Positions 33,363 to 46,216 of a stretch of DNA of 64,000 nucleotides are shown here, in pieces; position 1 is the first letter of the stretch; each line of letters starts with the position of its first letter. Source of the stretch: Hypomyces perniciosus. Its lineage: Eukaryota > Ascomycota > Sordariomycetes > Hypocreales > Hypocreaceae. A model generated the notes under the pieces. The model searched no databases and was not told the DNA's origin. It worked only from the letters and a program-made list of their open reading frames with translations. The stretch spans positions 5,332,001 through 5,396,000 of the forward strand of contig SPDT01000007.1 in the NCBI GenBank assembly GCA_008477525.1. Direction: 5' to 3'. The position numbers and the translations under genes were made by a program.

Positions 33363-35109
33363 GGCTCCGGGGCCGTCGGCGCAGAAAAGGGATGGACGCG
33401 CGTGAGGAAACGAACGAACGAATTCAATACATGGAATCGGATCCCGTAATTAAATGCCAAGAAGTGCTTTGGCCGCAAGACAAATTAGCTATCGATGGCA
33501 GAAGTTAGAGCCTAAGATGGAGGAAACAGAGATGTCGTCGTCGCAACTCGCCACAACCTTGAGTTTAACAGGCGACCCACGAGGCTGGCTCATCGCATGG
33601 CACACAGCAGATGGTAGCCTGGAGATGGAATGCCAACTCCAAGGAGGGTGCAGGCAGACAGGATTCAGCATACGTACCAAAGCCAATCACTAAAGGATGG
33701 GCCGCCTTGGGCGTTGAATGTCAATTTCTAAGTGTTGTGAGAGCGAAAGAAAGACAATCTTGCCAGCGCAATGATGGATTGAAGATGAAGGTGTCGTGGC
33801 AATCGCTATTGCATATCTGTACTTCGTACTAAAATAGAAGATGCCGGGGGGCCACTAACGCAGGTTTAGCAGGTCCATCCGGGCGGCGCAAAGTACTGTC
33901 TACTTTAAGCAGGTCGAACTTTAACTCTGAGCTACACAGGGAGAATGGCCTGCAAACTCAGTACACAGTACCTTTTTTTGTTCAGATTTGCCCTTCAGGG
34001 GTGGCACCAAACATGCAGGCCATGAGATGGAGCTGGGAGCAAACAACCCGTTTCGGCTTTGAATAGCGCTTCAAAAGTTGCCAATCCTTCCAGAGAGCTG
34101 CTTCCATTTCTTATTGACAGCTGAGCCCTCCAGACTTTTGACAGCGCTGGGCAATCGAGAGCTCAGTAAGAGTCACGTGATGGATCATGAAATGTGTCGA
34201 CTTTCCTATTTGGTGTTTTCAGATTTCAACAGGGTTAGAGGATCACGTCAGACTGCACATTGCACATTGCGCATAGATACCTACCTACGAGTAGTACTAC
34301 GAAGTATTTCCGACGGAACAGCTATAAAAAAATTACGAGAGTGGCAACGGTACTTCGTATACAGTATCTTGATACTATATTAAAGTCGATAGTATTATTG
34401 AATCTTCGCGAAGGAATTCGGCATACCTGACTAGATAAGCCGTGCCTGGACGCCAGTGGCTTCAACGCCTTGCGCCACCATTCCTACAACAGATCACTCT
34501 CATGTGCCTTGGTTTCTAAACGCTATACTCCGTAATGTGACTATAAATGTCTTCATGCTCTATTTTCATGAGAGTGAGATAATCAAGTCAGTTTAGGCTA
34601 TATTTCTTGATTATTTTAAGGGCTTCGACAGTTAGTCTTGAACATATTTACACATGTCCTGGTTCAGCCCGACAGGGAGATGTATGCCCTTCAATTCACA
34701 TGGATGATGAAAAAGCTCGTGGCAATAAGAATAATTTACCATCATCCAGGTTGCCTGGACAAGGCCAACGGTCAAAGGGCCGAAGCCGGCGAGCACGCCC
34801 TTCCAGGTTCTAGCAAGACCCGCTTGAGCTTGCAAAAATGAAGCATGCCGATCTAGCTGTCTACAAGGCACAAACTGAGATGTGGGTACTCCGTATACTA
34901 TACGTGGAGAAAGATTTGGAAAAAAGAAAACATCCTTCTCATATTCGGTATCGCAGAGCCATAACTTTTTTACTATCAAGACATGCCTCACCCATCTAGA
35001 TCCCTAGATCCCAGCCGAGAAATCCAGATGCAGGTACAAAAAACGTTGGTTACCCCAAAATCTCCCCATAACACCACCTAAGCCCCACCATGCGTGCATA
35101 TATTGCGGC
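33363..35109. promoter_or_regulatory. KEX2 upstream region and ILV5 downstream spacer
   Basis: No gene is supported. Dispersed motif copies lie at 33820-33828, 34298-34306, 34351-34359, 34526-34534 and 34887-34895, a dense set. The stretch 34280-34620 is AT-rich. Open frames of up to about 120 codons on both strands at 34607-34991 overlap each other and show no family features. Confidence 0.5.
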
Positions 35110-36687
35110 TTATTTTTGGTTCTCAGGTCGGAGAGAGCTGAAAGAGGAAGCTGTTAGCAATCGTGTCCTGAACATGCAGGTGGTGAATGACGTAGGATTG
35201 TAAACTTACCGGACAGACTTGCCAGCCCTCCAGATCTCCAGGTTTCGGATCTCCTCCATCTCAGCCTCGTACTTCTCACGGTAGTCCTTCTGGCCGTTGT
35301 AGTCGAGAGATCGCTGGGTCTCGGTGCCATCCCTGACGCTGTCGTACAGGTTGTTGAAGACGGGCTTCAGGGCATCCTTGAACTTGGGGGTCCAGTCAAT
35401 GGCACCTCGTCGGGCGGTGGTCGAGCAAGCCTCGAACATCCAGTCCATGCCGTTGGCACCAATGAGAGGGTACAAGCTCTGGGTGGCCTCCTCGACGGTC
35501 TCGTTGAAGGCCTCGCTGGGGCTGTGGCCGCGCTCACGGAGAACCTCATACTGAGCGAGGAACATGCCGTGGATACCACCCATCAGGCAGCCACGCTCAC
35601 CGTACAGGTCAGAGTAGACCTCCTTCTCAAAGGTGGTCTTGTACAGGTAGCCAGAACCAATGGCAACACCCAGGGCGATGGCCCTCTCCTCAGCCTTGCC
35701 AGTCACATCCTGGTAGACGGCGAAGGAGGAGTTGATACCACGGCCCTCACGGAAGAGGGAGCGGACAGTTCGGCCAGAGCCCTTGGGGGCGCAGAGAATG
35801 ACGTCAATGTTCTTGGGGACCTCGACCTTGGTGAGGTCCTTGAAGACGGGAGAGAAGCCGTGAGAGAAGTACAGGGTCTAGAGAAGGACGAATGTCAGCC
35901 ACATGTTCACCAATCGGACCCGTTGAGATGAGCCAAGTAGCTCATCTCTTAAGCCACGCAAATTGGGAGTGTCTCGAATACATACCTTGCCCTCAGTCAG
36001 CTGGGGCTTGATGGCGGGCCAAGTCTCAGACTGGGCAGCATCACTGAGGAGGTTCATGATGATGGTACCGCGGGAGATGGCCTGGTCGACGTCGAACAGG
36101 TTCTTGCCGGGAACCCAGCCATCCTGGACGGCATCGTTCCACGACTTTCCGTTCTTTCGGACACCAACAATGACGTTGAGGCCGTTGTCGCGGAGGTTGA
36201 GACCCTGGCCGTGACCCTGGGAGCCGTAGCCGATGAGGGCGAGGGTGTCGTTCTTGAAGTACTCCTGTAGGGATTGGTCAGTAAAGCCAGTTCCCATGTC
36301 CCGAGGAGGGCGTTGGCAAGGGAAGAAGATTTGTGTTCTCTCTCTCGTGCCCTTGCTAGTCCCCGTCATGTCATCAAGTACTCACCAAGAGCTTCTCCTG
36401 GGGCCAATCGGCACGCTCTGTACGAATCAAAGGTCAGAATGGACAGATGTCATCTACTAGACAGCGTGAGAAGCATGACACATACCATAAACATCCTCCT
36501 TGACGCCGGCAAAGTCAATGGTCTTGACACCACGGACCTGCTGCTGAGCGAGGACAGGACGAGTGACAGCGGCGGCGCGAACGGCGCTCCGGGCAGCAGT
36601 AATGTAGGTGCGCTGCGCAACGCGAGGAGCAACCAATTGGCGGGCAATTGGCGCACGCAGGGTCTTGGAGAAGCTTCTTGAGGCCAT
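35110..36687 (-). CDS. ILV5: Mitochondrial ketol-acid reductoisomerase (acetohydroxyacid reductoisomerase)
   Basis: Second enzyme of valine, leucine and isoleucine synthesis; an NADPH-dependent isomero-reductase. Exons on the minus strand are 36486-36687, 36386-36417, 35986-36264, 35210-35877 and 35110-35137, giving 402 residues. An Arg/Ala-rich presequence covers about 1-50. The Rossmann motif GYGSQGHGQGLNLRDNG lies just after the third exon begins. The catalytic half includes GSGRTVRSLFREGRGINSSF, SDLYGERGCLMGGIHG, and FEACSTTARRGAIDW. The last exon codes only nine residues plus stop (SLRPENQK preceded by a split Arg codon). The plant- and fungal-type short form is consistent with the family length of about 400. 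Introns 2 to 4 are all short with GT donors. Confidence 0.97.
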
Positions 36688-38552
36688 GGCGGATGATGTG
36701 TGATGGGGGAAATGGATGTAGGAGAGAAGAAAAAGAGGAGATTTGTCTCTAGAAAGATGGCTGCTCGGGGGAGAAATTCAGAGTTTTGAAGGGGGGGGTG
36801 GGGGAAAAGAGAGCTCCCCGATCTCGGTGGTGGTGGCAGCGCGCTCTGGTTCTGCGCAGCAGTGATGAGTAACAAGTGCCAGCTTACTGTACCGATACTG
36901 TACCAATACGCGCGATATTACCCCATCTTGGTCCACCATTGACCGGACGTCTCAGACTTCCAGGCGAGTTTTAGTCGAGCCTGGCTGGCGTCTGTCACAA
37001 GCTCGTCATTGTTGACAAGCTGTCAGTTGTACCTACATTGAAGTCTGTCCCTATTGGAGGCGCTGGCTCCCCAATTGCAAATAATATGGAATCTACATTA
37101 CATATTGATAGCTTGTGATGTAATTCGTATAATATGTACGAAGTAGTACGTAGTATTGGGCTCTGCGGAATGCAGCCCGACAGCAACACCGGCTTGAGAC
37201 GAGCCCCCCTTCCTCTCATTGAAGGCAGCAAGATGACAGAATCGGAAATACCGTAGTAAACGCTATTCCCAAGCTTCGAGTACGTACTTACGAAGTACGG
37301 AGTACGGAGAGGTACGTGCCCACTTATTCCAGGCGGTCTGAACTTTGAGCCCCCAACACCCACCAATATGACTCGGGATATCCATCCAGGCAGGACAGAC
37401 ATTTATTACTACTACTATATCTATGACTGGCCATATGTTTAAAAGAAACAAAAGAAACATTGGGTCTGAAGGCCAAATACGAGCACTAATACTAGTAGTA
37501 CTAGTACATAGTAGTACATACGAGTACGAAGTAGTAGTCGGAACATTCAGGGTCGCCAAGCCAGTACCCAGTCGTTTCCCGCCAGCCCTGCCTCCACGCC
37601 AGTTATGCATGCAACGATTGGATGTCCCTTGATTCGTCCAATCCATCTGCATCTTATGTATGCCCGCCAGCCAGCTTACTATTACCTACTCCTCAACTAC
37701 TGTAAGAGGTCATAAGCTTACCCTCTTGCGGTTCTGTATGGACATAATAATAGTCAGTCTCCAGCAAGTGAAAGGAGATCCCGTATTCATCGTGAATCGT
37801 TTTCGTATGTATGGTTACATTCAACTACTACTGCTACAATGGCGTCATTGATGCTGGGCGAGTGCTCTGAAGCTGGCGTTTTGAGGACAGTCAGTATTGG
37901 AATGTTGCCTTCTTCTACAATACACATCAAATCAACTCTTAGTGCTAGATGCAAACTACCTACTCCCTCACCAAACTGTTGTTTTAAGTCTTTGCTTATC
38001 CTAAAAGGCCATAATATCTACGGCATTGTGTTTCAACTACACGTGCTCCATCACACGCCCAGATTGGGCTGCTTGTTACAGAGCTGTGGAGTATATAATA
38101 CTCTGCGTAGGTACCTAGTAGAGAATGCAAGAGCATGGGTATCGCTAGTTAGAGTAAGAATTGCCTAGTAGTAGTACGGAGTAGTACTACTAGTAATAAT
38201 ACTTCATATATTATCCAGTTGCGACAAAGTTGAAGCCCAAACAGCTATCCCACGATCCCGAATTGTCCAGCCACCAGTGCAAGGAAAGAAAAAAAGACAT
38301 GGCTTGTTCAACTCCCAAACTCAGATGACTACTTATAACGCCCATGTCTCTCCCACCAACTTCAAATAACTGGTCAAGACCTGGGCTCCCTTGAGATGAA
38401 ATTGCCCCCTTCGTATCAGTGACACTTCAGACGCCGGACATGCTGATTATCTATCCCGTAGTAGTATGTCGTTCCGTTTGTACCCTCGTGTTTCCGTCCA
38501 CCCTCTCTCCACACTCCCCGCAAGATTCGCAAATACCAATCTGCCAGCGTGT
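36688..38552. other. ILV5 upstream region and UBC12 downstream spacer
   Basis: No gene is supported. It holds several dispersed motif copies (37137-37145, 37289-37297 overlapping 37296-37304, 37525-37533, 38175-38183) and ACT/AGT triplet runs around 37408-37420, 37486-37520 and 38166-38200. Open frames here are short and change from strand to strand. Confidence 0.5.
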
Positions 38553-39334
38553 CTATTTCAACACCCGATCGTACAACATCCCCTTGACGCCCCCTCCGCC
38601 CATCGCCGTCCGTACATTTCGCTTGAATCCTTCCCGGTTGCTTCGCAGGTCATCGGCCGCCTCCTTGTTCAACGGGTCCGAGGCATTGGGCTCCAAAAAC
38701 AAGAACTGCAGCATACAAGTTAGTCTTCCATACTCCCCACTCGGTTCAAAACTCGCCATGTGGCACTCATGGCACGGCATCCAAGTGCCGACAGGGACCC
38801 TACCTGCAATCCTACTATAACAGCGTTGAGGTTCAACACCGGCTTCCAGTCCTCACGCAGGATATTCAGGCACACCTTGCCCTCGAGATCGATATTCGGA
38901 TGGTAAATCTTCTCCTTGCACCGAACCTTGGGCGGCTCGTGGGGGAAGCTCTGGTTGATGGCAAAATCAAACGTAAACCGACCGCCCCTGTACATGCCCT
39001 CGTCCGGCTCGATCGTCAAGACAAAATTCAGGATGTCATCGGGGTCCGGAAACTCGGTCTTCATCGTCGAGCCGAGGGATAATTCTGATAAATCTGCACA
39101 CATGCTCCTCGTCAGCACCTTTGGTGAACTCCATGGCCGTGTGTCTGTCGGCTGACGGTGTACCTTTCTGGACTCGTAGCTGTGCCGCAGTGACCTTCTT
39201 CTTCCTCCCGCCAGCTGCTTGCCCTTCAGCATTCTCAGCTTGCTTTTGCTCTTTTTTCTGTCAACCCTGTCAGGTCATCCTATCCCAGATCATCGCTGGC
39301 GCACGTTCCATACCATGGACCATATCTTCAACAT
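38553..39334 (-). CDS. UBC12: NEDD8-conjugating enzyme Ubc12
   Basis: E2 enzyme that transfers NEDD8/Rub1 to cullins. Exons on the minus strand are 39314-39334, 39164-39257, 38804-39093 and 38553-38705, giving 185 residues. The short first exon encodes MLKIWSM, typical of the Ubc12 N-terminal extension that docks on the NEDD8 E1; the next begins [13 protein letters not shown]. The E2 core has HPN at 103-105 and the catalytic Cys113 in [11 protein letters not shown]. The C-terminus is [18 protein letters not shown], then a basic Gly-rich end with DRVLK. All four exons were needed to recover the family sequence, which supports the splice choices. It lies 531 bp downstream of the chitin synthase, on the same strand. 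Confidence 0.95.
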
Positions 39335-39865
39335 CTTGCCGGTGGAGGGGCCCCGCCTGGGCTGGACTTGTTCGTAAATCGACGGCCAAGGGACAGAAGG
39401 GAAAGTATTATTATGTGACTGAATACCCAGACCGTCCACTCGGCTGTTCAGCAAGGGCGGTCTCTTGGGGGTTCTCCTTAAGGGATGTTGAAGGAATAAA
39501 GATTACAGAGCCGTCTTTAATCGCGGGGGATGCGGTCGCCACAGGTACAGTGCAGGCAGAATCGAGTGCTTTCACATAACAATTGCGATAAGATAACAAG
39601 GCAGCCTAACCAGCCGGAGTTTACGCGGCACATCATAAACCAGTAATAACATTGGGGCGCCCAAGCTAACATCTCCAAAGCTTTTTGCTGACCCCCATTT
39701 CCATCCCAAAACAAAGAAGATTGTACCTGTACATTAATGCCTGAACAGAATCGTTACAAGGTAAGGTATCCGAAAAATAATGAAACAATTTGTCTACTCC
39801 TGACAACCCTCATGATACCCTGTAAAACCGTCATATTCCAAATGGTGCACCATTCATCCCGCCGC
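39335..39865. other. Spacer between chitin synthase 3' end and UBC12 start
   Basis: No gene is recognised. The right half should hold the chitin synthase 3' untranslated region and the left half the UBC12 promoter. No dispersed motif copy was noticed here. Confidence 0.45.
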
Positions 39866-42716
39866 TTATCTTCTCGCGAAGCAGCACATGAGACCAGTCT
39901 TGCCCAAGAACCAAAGGAATCCGAAGAAGCGAATCACAGACAGCACAGCTGTAGCATACAGCAGGAACTTGAAGAAGTTGGCTGTGCGGCTTGAGGAAGT
40001 TCCCTGAAGAATGTTAGTTGCTGTGGTACGTTGGATACAAGGGTCAAGATACTTACTACGATGCCAAATGAGTTGAAGCTGTCGCTGGTAACACCGATGA
40101 CCAGGAGAATGTTGGTGAACAACCAAGATACGACCAGGCCAGTTCTGAAAGACTTGTAACCATCCTCAACGTCCTTCTTCTCAATCTCTTCCTCATCCTT
40201 AAACGGCGCCAGGGCTCGGCGCACAGTCTGTTCGAATTGACTGTCAATATCCTCCTGTTCCTTCTCAATTTCTTCCACCACAACTTCGTTCTTCTCGCCC
40301 TTGGTGATATTCGCAGACGGAAGAGCCTCGGCTTTGTCTGATCCCTTGGTACCCCAAGACACATCGTGCCAGTTGTTGAAGGCATACACCATGAGGATGT
40401 TGATGTAGGTCGACATAAGCAGCAGATAGTAGGGGAACGAGTGGAACATGTGCCAAGGATCAAGGTACATGAAGGATGCAATGAAGTAAATGCCATAGAT
40501 GGTGATCAAAGCAATGATAATAACACCTGCAGCACCGGATCCAGAGAAGAAGCTTCGAACAAAGTCCTCACCAGAGGCCAGAGAGATCTGTTCCGAGATC
40601 GGTGTGTTGAACGCACGCGCAACGAGATATCCGGAGAGAACCAAGATGTAACCCTGAAGCAGAGAAAAGACCATCAAGGAGGCGAGGTATGTGAACTTGG
40701 AACCCTTGGGTCGGTTACCCAGGGCGAGAATGAACTGCAAAATCACAAAGGCTAGATAAAGATACTTCAGAAGGGTGTTGATAATGGGCGTCGCCGTGTC
40801 GCCAAAGGGCCAACCGTGGTGCTCGGAAGTGCTCGATGAGGCAATGACGGGAGTACCAACAAGATCCATGATAACGGTGGTTGTGAGGTAGTAAGACGAC
40901 AAGGCGAACCAACTGAAGATCAAGTTCAAGAAGTTGTAGATGAGCTGAATGTGGAAGAAGAACATGCGAATGATGTTGTGACCGCTCTTATACATTCGAC
41001 CGAAATGCATCAGAGAGTACAAGGAGGCAGCGAATGAACCGTTGAGCCATCGTCGACGTTGGCTGATGAATTCAGCAGCGCCTTCGGGGACATCAGTCTC
41101 ACCCTTGGCAGCCTTGATGTAGGTCAAGTGCCACTTCTGACCAGCCTTGGCAACAAGCTCAAAGCAAAGAATACGATCTTCAGCCAAGAACATGTTCTTC
41201 TTGAAGATGTTCATTCCATCAATACCCTTCTTACCCAAAATCTTGGACAACGTATGGTCACCGTGGAAGTACTGCTCCAGTGGACGTCCCATGATGGCTC
41301 TGAATCGGTATGCCGAGAAGGCACCAGGCAACACACTGACATAACCGAAAGAACTCTCCAGAGGCTTGTCAAGAATGTTCGAAATCTTGTACTCGAAGTT
41401 TTGGACGGCAACAAGGGGATTGAGCAGCTTCTTGCCGCCCTTGCCTAACATGGCGTGGATTTCACCACAAGCACCACCAAGATCCTTGTCGTTGTAGAAG
41501 CCTTCCCACAGAGCTAGCAAGGATCGTGGGCTGGGCTTGGTTCCGGCATCGATAAGAATTGTGACTTCAGGGTTCAGAATTCGACCAAAGGCGTTGAAGA
41601 GCCAACGATGAGAGTTGATCTTCTTGGTGTTGGCCTGCTTCAGGCAGAAAATGAATTGGACAGGAGGGAGATTCTGGGCATCGTCACCATTTGGTCGGAT
41701 GAGCTGCTGGTTCGGTGTGACAGAGAGCTGACTGGTATACTCGAAAATATGCGCCACGGTCTCCTTGCCGTCAACATCTTTCTTGACGACACCGTCTTGA
41801 TAGACACCGATAGTCGCAAGCACATCCAGAGTGTTCTTGTCTGCCTTGTCAATACCGTCGAAAACGAAGCACACCACAATTTTTTGCCATGCAGGGCCAC
41901 CCTTGTTCCAGAAAGTCGATTTCTTCAGGTTCACAATGTCACGGATGTTCTGCATCACGCCGTGCAAGGTTCTGGCAAGAAGGACCTTGTCTTCGTTATA
42001 GTATGTGATAGCGATAAGCAGCTCCGTGTGTCGGTTGTACATTCGTGGTCGCAAATCGTAGCCATTCTTCAATGTGAAGTCGTTAGGATCACAAGTGGCT
42101 GCAGTGTACCGCATCTTCATAAACTCCTCGTTGCCACCCTCAACATCACGGTAGCGGGGCTGAATGGCGTTCTTGATGGCACTGGGCACCGGGTAATCGA
42201 TGCTAAGAACGGAACCCTGGACAAGCTTGACCTTTCTGGTGTTGTAACGCTTGAGGCCACCACCTGACATGGCAGGTTGCTGCTGTCTCTGGACCCAGCT
42301 GTCCTCATCGTCTTCTTGGACAGTTGAACCAGGGCGAGGAAAGCCATACCCCGCGTCCTGTCCATATTGGCCGTAGCCATTGTCACCACTGAAGCCCTGA
42401 GAGCCTACAGGGGCGGCTCCGGGGGCATACGACTCAGTGAGGCTGTATGCAGAAACGGGACGGTCGGGGGGCGTCCCTGCACCGAGTCGGTCATGTTCAT
42501 AGCCGTGGTGGACAGGGGAATTCAACAAATATCGCCCGGCTTCCTCTTCGTGTTCTTGGGGGGGCAGGTGGTACTTGTCATCGTGTCAGTCCAAAAACTG
42601 TGCAAAGCATGAATTCGGTCCATGAAACTCACGCTACTTCCAGCAGGAAGGTCCTGCAACTGGTGTCCGCCGCCAAATCCCTGGCCTTGACCTTGGCCCT
42701 GGCCGTTGAACGCCAT
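39866..42716 (-). CDS. chsB: Class III chitin synthase
   Basis: Plasma-membrane glycosyltransferase (GT2) that polymerises UDP-N-acetylglucosamine to chitin; class III enzymes act at hyphal tips. Exons on the minus strand are 42633-42716, 40057-42573 and 39866-40003, giving 912 residues. Residues 1-130 are Gly/Gln/Pro-rich and cytosolic. The chitin synthase N-domain follows ([20 protein letters not shown]). Catalytic-site motifs are [29 protein letters not shown] (about residue 490) and QRRRW (about 530). Five or more membrane helices fill 560-760 and the last 60 residues. The final exon ends [13 protein letters not shown]; the class assignment rests on the run [16 protein letters not shown] and on this C-terminus. 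Aspergillus nidulans chsB and Neurospora chs-1 are the counterparts. It faces VRG4 divergently. Confidence 0.96.
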
Positions 42717-44883
42717 GATGATTCTATTATCCCGTAGGTATTCGTCTATAAGTGAGATGAAGGTATTGTGATCGTGATGCAGGCAGCTGCAGCTAGGTTG
42801 GTGGCAGTTCGTAAATCGTCGCTAGGTAGGTAGCTAAGTCGTCGCAATAGGCGCAAAGGCAAAAGAAGAGAAGACAAAGAAATGGATTTAAATTAGGAGG
42901 ATATTGCCAACTGTGCTTGCGGCAAGCAACCCGATCCTTGGCAACGAGAGAATCCGAGGCACCAGCCTCTGTTGAACTGCTAAAGGTTGGGAAGATGGGA
43001 TGTGGGAAAGGTGATGATGAATCAAGTTGGTGGGTTGCCAAAAGGTAATAAGGGGAAGAAAGGTTCTTGCAAGAAACTGGACTCAGGAGGTTCCCTGACG
43101 CTGCTCTTCCCGGGATCTTGTTTCAGTACGAGCAAGTACGTACAGTGCCTAGCATTGGCTGGCTCCAGCCACTGGCAATGGCCCAAAATAGGGGACTGAC
43201 GCTAAAGCAAGCTGAGCCACCTCACTTCTCAAACACGCTCCAAGGCGCGTGCGGCTGCTGGGGCCCAAAAAAAAAATTCCATGCTTAGGCCAGGAGTACC
43301 TCCGGGTTGTGTGAGTGGCTGCGGCAATACGATGTACTCCATACCTGGCGGATGTTTTTTTTCTGCTTTACGAGGTAATACTCCGTACCACCTTAGTTTT
43401 GCACTTCGATTCACGCTTCATCCGCCAGTCTTAACCCCATGATGAGAAGATCGTCATCACGTTGCCCCCCTTATACATGAGGGCCTCGTGTTACCACAAG
43501 TTATGCTTCTTGTTATGAAAAGTGCAAAGTACACGTCTGGTCCACTGTTTGCCTTGTTGATTCGCACACGTCAGGCAGACGGATTTTTTGCTGGAGGTGC
43601 AAGTGGACGTATCCGCTTGAAGCCAGCCCTGCAATAATCAGTAGCACGCTATGTACAATCAATCCTTGGTAAGCGGCTGACTTCGTCCCACTAAACTCTC
43701 AAAGGACAGGACGAGACGTACGAAGTAGATAATTGGTTGTTAACACATTTGGTCGACAAAGGGAGATGCTGTTCCATAGCCTGTTCCTTCTTCTGGCTAT
43801 GGATTCACATCCGTGGCTGTTCCAAGGAAAGATTCCATGTTTCTGGCACTGTACCGGGGCAAAATCTGTGTGCCTGTCATTCTGCAATATCTAAAAATAG
43901 CATCCGGGAAAGGAGCCTCATGCCTAAAGCACAGTGGAGGCTGTGCGACCTCCACTCGCCTCTCCCGCAACGTGGTAGTAGTATTTGCGATTGCTACTTC
44001 GTACTCATCATTGCGGCATCTTCTTAGGGATTATTCATGGTGGAGTTCTCCGTACTTGGACTCAACTTGCATGACCCAATATTTGCGCGGATATAAATAT
44101 AATGATCTCGTCATCTTTTTCTATACTTGATAAAAAGACTTTCTGAAGTTACCATGGAGAACCACATGGCAGCGTTGCGATTACTACGGTACGGAGTACT
44201 ACTACTGTACGAGTAAGGAGACAGTTGATATGTATCATATCAAGCACTGTATTTAGGGAGAAGCCACCCTGGACCATAAGCATAGCCCGGATGGCTACGC
44301 AAGCAATTAGTATGTATGTATTCCTGACAGCTGACAGCACGAACGCTTTCGACATTGTTCTTCTATAGTGCTACCTACTAAATTACGAGTACCTTCGACA
44401 TTGTCACCGTTCCTTTCGCCATGCTTTGCCTCTTTTCTGTGGTGGCAACAACATACTACCTCTCCTCCATACTCCATACCTGTACGAGTACTCCGTGTAT
44501 GGCGGCTGATCTCAGTGAAGCGGTACAGGGAAATGACGCTAGGCCCTATTCGGCCAACGGCCCACACCAGGATCGAGATGAAATTTCCCAACCTCGGAGA
44601 GATTTGTTCTCCTGATTGTAGGGAGTCCGTAGTACGTGTCTAGTAAAGAGCGGTGTTTGCAACAACGCTCATTCTCGTACCTCGCGTCGCATATGGACGT
44701 CATTCTCTAGTTCTTTTCCACAGAAGCCTTTCCTTTGACAGAATCCATTTTCTTTTCTTGCACGCCGATTGCCCACGGCCTGGCTAGTGATTTTCAGCCT
44801 CCCACGTGGAGCCTACGCGTATCAATCACTATCCTCTCAGCTCGTCATCGCGGTTAATAGCCAGCTTCTTAGTGAGCTTCAAC
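42717..44883. promoter_or_regulatory. Long divergent upstream region between chitin synthase and VRG4 genes
   Basis: No gene is supported. Dispersed motif copies occur at 43379-43387, 43719-43727, 43995-44003 and 44190-44198, with near matches at about 44050 and 44490. A run of nine A lies at about 43268-43276. The length (2.2 kb) suggests complex control of the wall gene, but that is inference. Confidence 0.5.
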
Positions 44884-46216
44884 ATGGCGGATAAGAAGAA
44901 CGACGATTACGCGATCCGGATGCCGGCAAACAGTGATGGCCTCAAGGTCGAGACGGCCTACACGAGGTCACCCTCGCCCCGTCCCGTAGCTCCGGCCCCG
45001 GGCTTCTCATTTTCCAAGATCGACAATAGCCCTGGGGCGTCTATTTTAGGATACTGCTTGTCATCTATCAGCATGACTGTCGTTAACAAATACGTCGTCT
45101 CTGGTACCTCATGGAATTTGAACTTCCTCTATCTTGCGATTCAAGTAAAACCTTCCTCGGTACTCATCCTCCGATATGGATCCTGACCTTTGATAGTCCA
45201 TCGTATGCGTAGTTGCGATTCAAATCTGCAAGCAAATGGGCTTCATCACGAATCTCTCAGCATTTGATCCAGAAAAGGGCAAGAAATGTAAGTTTCTCAA
45301 TCGACAAAATCTGCAAATGAACAAATCCAAGTTCTAACCCGCCGTAGGGTTTCCTATTTCTGTTCTCCTCGTTGGCATGATCTACACCGGCGCCAAAGCT
45401 CTTCAGTACCTTTCCGTGCCAGTGTACACCATCTTCAAAAACCTGACTATCATTGTCATTGCCTATGGAGAAGTCCTTTGGTTTGGTGGCAGTGTCACCC
45501 CGACGATTCTCCTCTCCTTCGGCTTGATGGTCTTCAGCTCCATCATCGCTGCGTGGGCTGACACTGATGCCGCTGGTCGCTCGTCCAAGGCGTCCACTGC
45601 TCTTTCAACCCTGCACGTGGGTTATACTTGGATGGCTTTGAATGTCTTCTGCCAGGCCGCCTTTGTGCTCGGTATGCGCAAAGTCATCAAGAAGATGGCC
45701 TTTAAGGACTGGGACAGTGAGTTGCTCCGACAGATGCAAGTTACATAGGAGGAGATGCTGACCCTCGCCCTAGCTATGTTCTACAACAATTTCTTGACCA
45801 TTCCGGTTCTCATCGTCGGTTCTCTCCTTGTTGAGGATTGGTCTAGTGAGAACCTGGCACGAAACTTCCCGGCTGAGTCACGTAATAACCTCATCATCGG
45901 CATGATCTACTCGGGACTTTGCGCCATCTTCATCTCATATAGTTCCGCTTGGTGCATCCGTGTTACGTCATCTACGACATATTCGATGGTGGGAGCTCTG
46001 AACAAGCTTCCCATTGCCGTCAGCGGTCTCGTCTTCTTCGATGCCCCCATCACATTCGGCAGTGTTTCTGCTATCTTTATCGGATTTATCAGCGGTCTTG
46101 TGTACGCCTGGGGCAAGGTCCGCCAGACGGAGAAATCCAAGATGTCACTGCCCACGACAAACAAACCTGTTATGAGCGCTAGCTCCAAGAGCAACACCGA
46201 TGCATCCAATGCGTAA
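44884..46216 (+). CDS. VRG4: GDP-mannose transporter (Vrg4)
   Basis: Golgi nucleotide-sugar transporter that brings GDP-mannose into the lumen for mannan and glycan synthesis. Exons are 44884-45144, 45197-45287, 45348-45716 and 45774-46216, giving 387 residues. About ten membrane helices follow a 45-residue cytosolic N-terminus. Substrate motifs include the early YLAIQ-SIVCVV helix, [13 protein letters not shown] (the Vrg4 FKNLTII motif) and [12 protein letters not shown] (the GALNK motif), both characteristic of GDP-mannose binding. The third intron, 45717-45773, has donor GTGAGT and branch GCTGAC. If it is retained, the frame ends at a TAG within the intron, so splicing is required. The joined exons give KDWDTMFYNN as in other fungi. 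The C-terminus is Ser/Lys-rich and cytosolic. Confidence 0.96.

Noticed and set aside
34607..34991. Opposed frames of 68-119 codons
   Set aside because: They overlap each other in an AT-rich, motif-rich spacer, and neither shows domain features or splice partners.
41608..42267. A 219-codon plus-strand frame
   Set aside because: It runs opposite the conserved catalytic part of the chitin synthase and is explained by codon bias of that gene.
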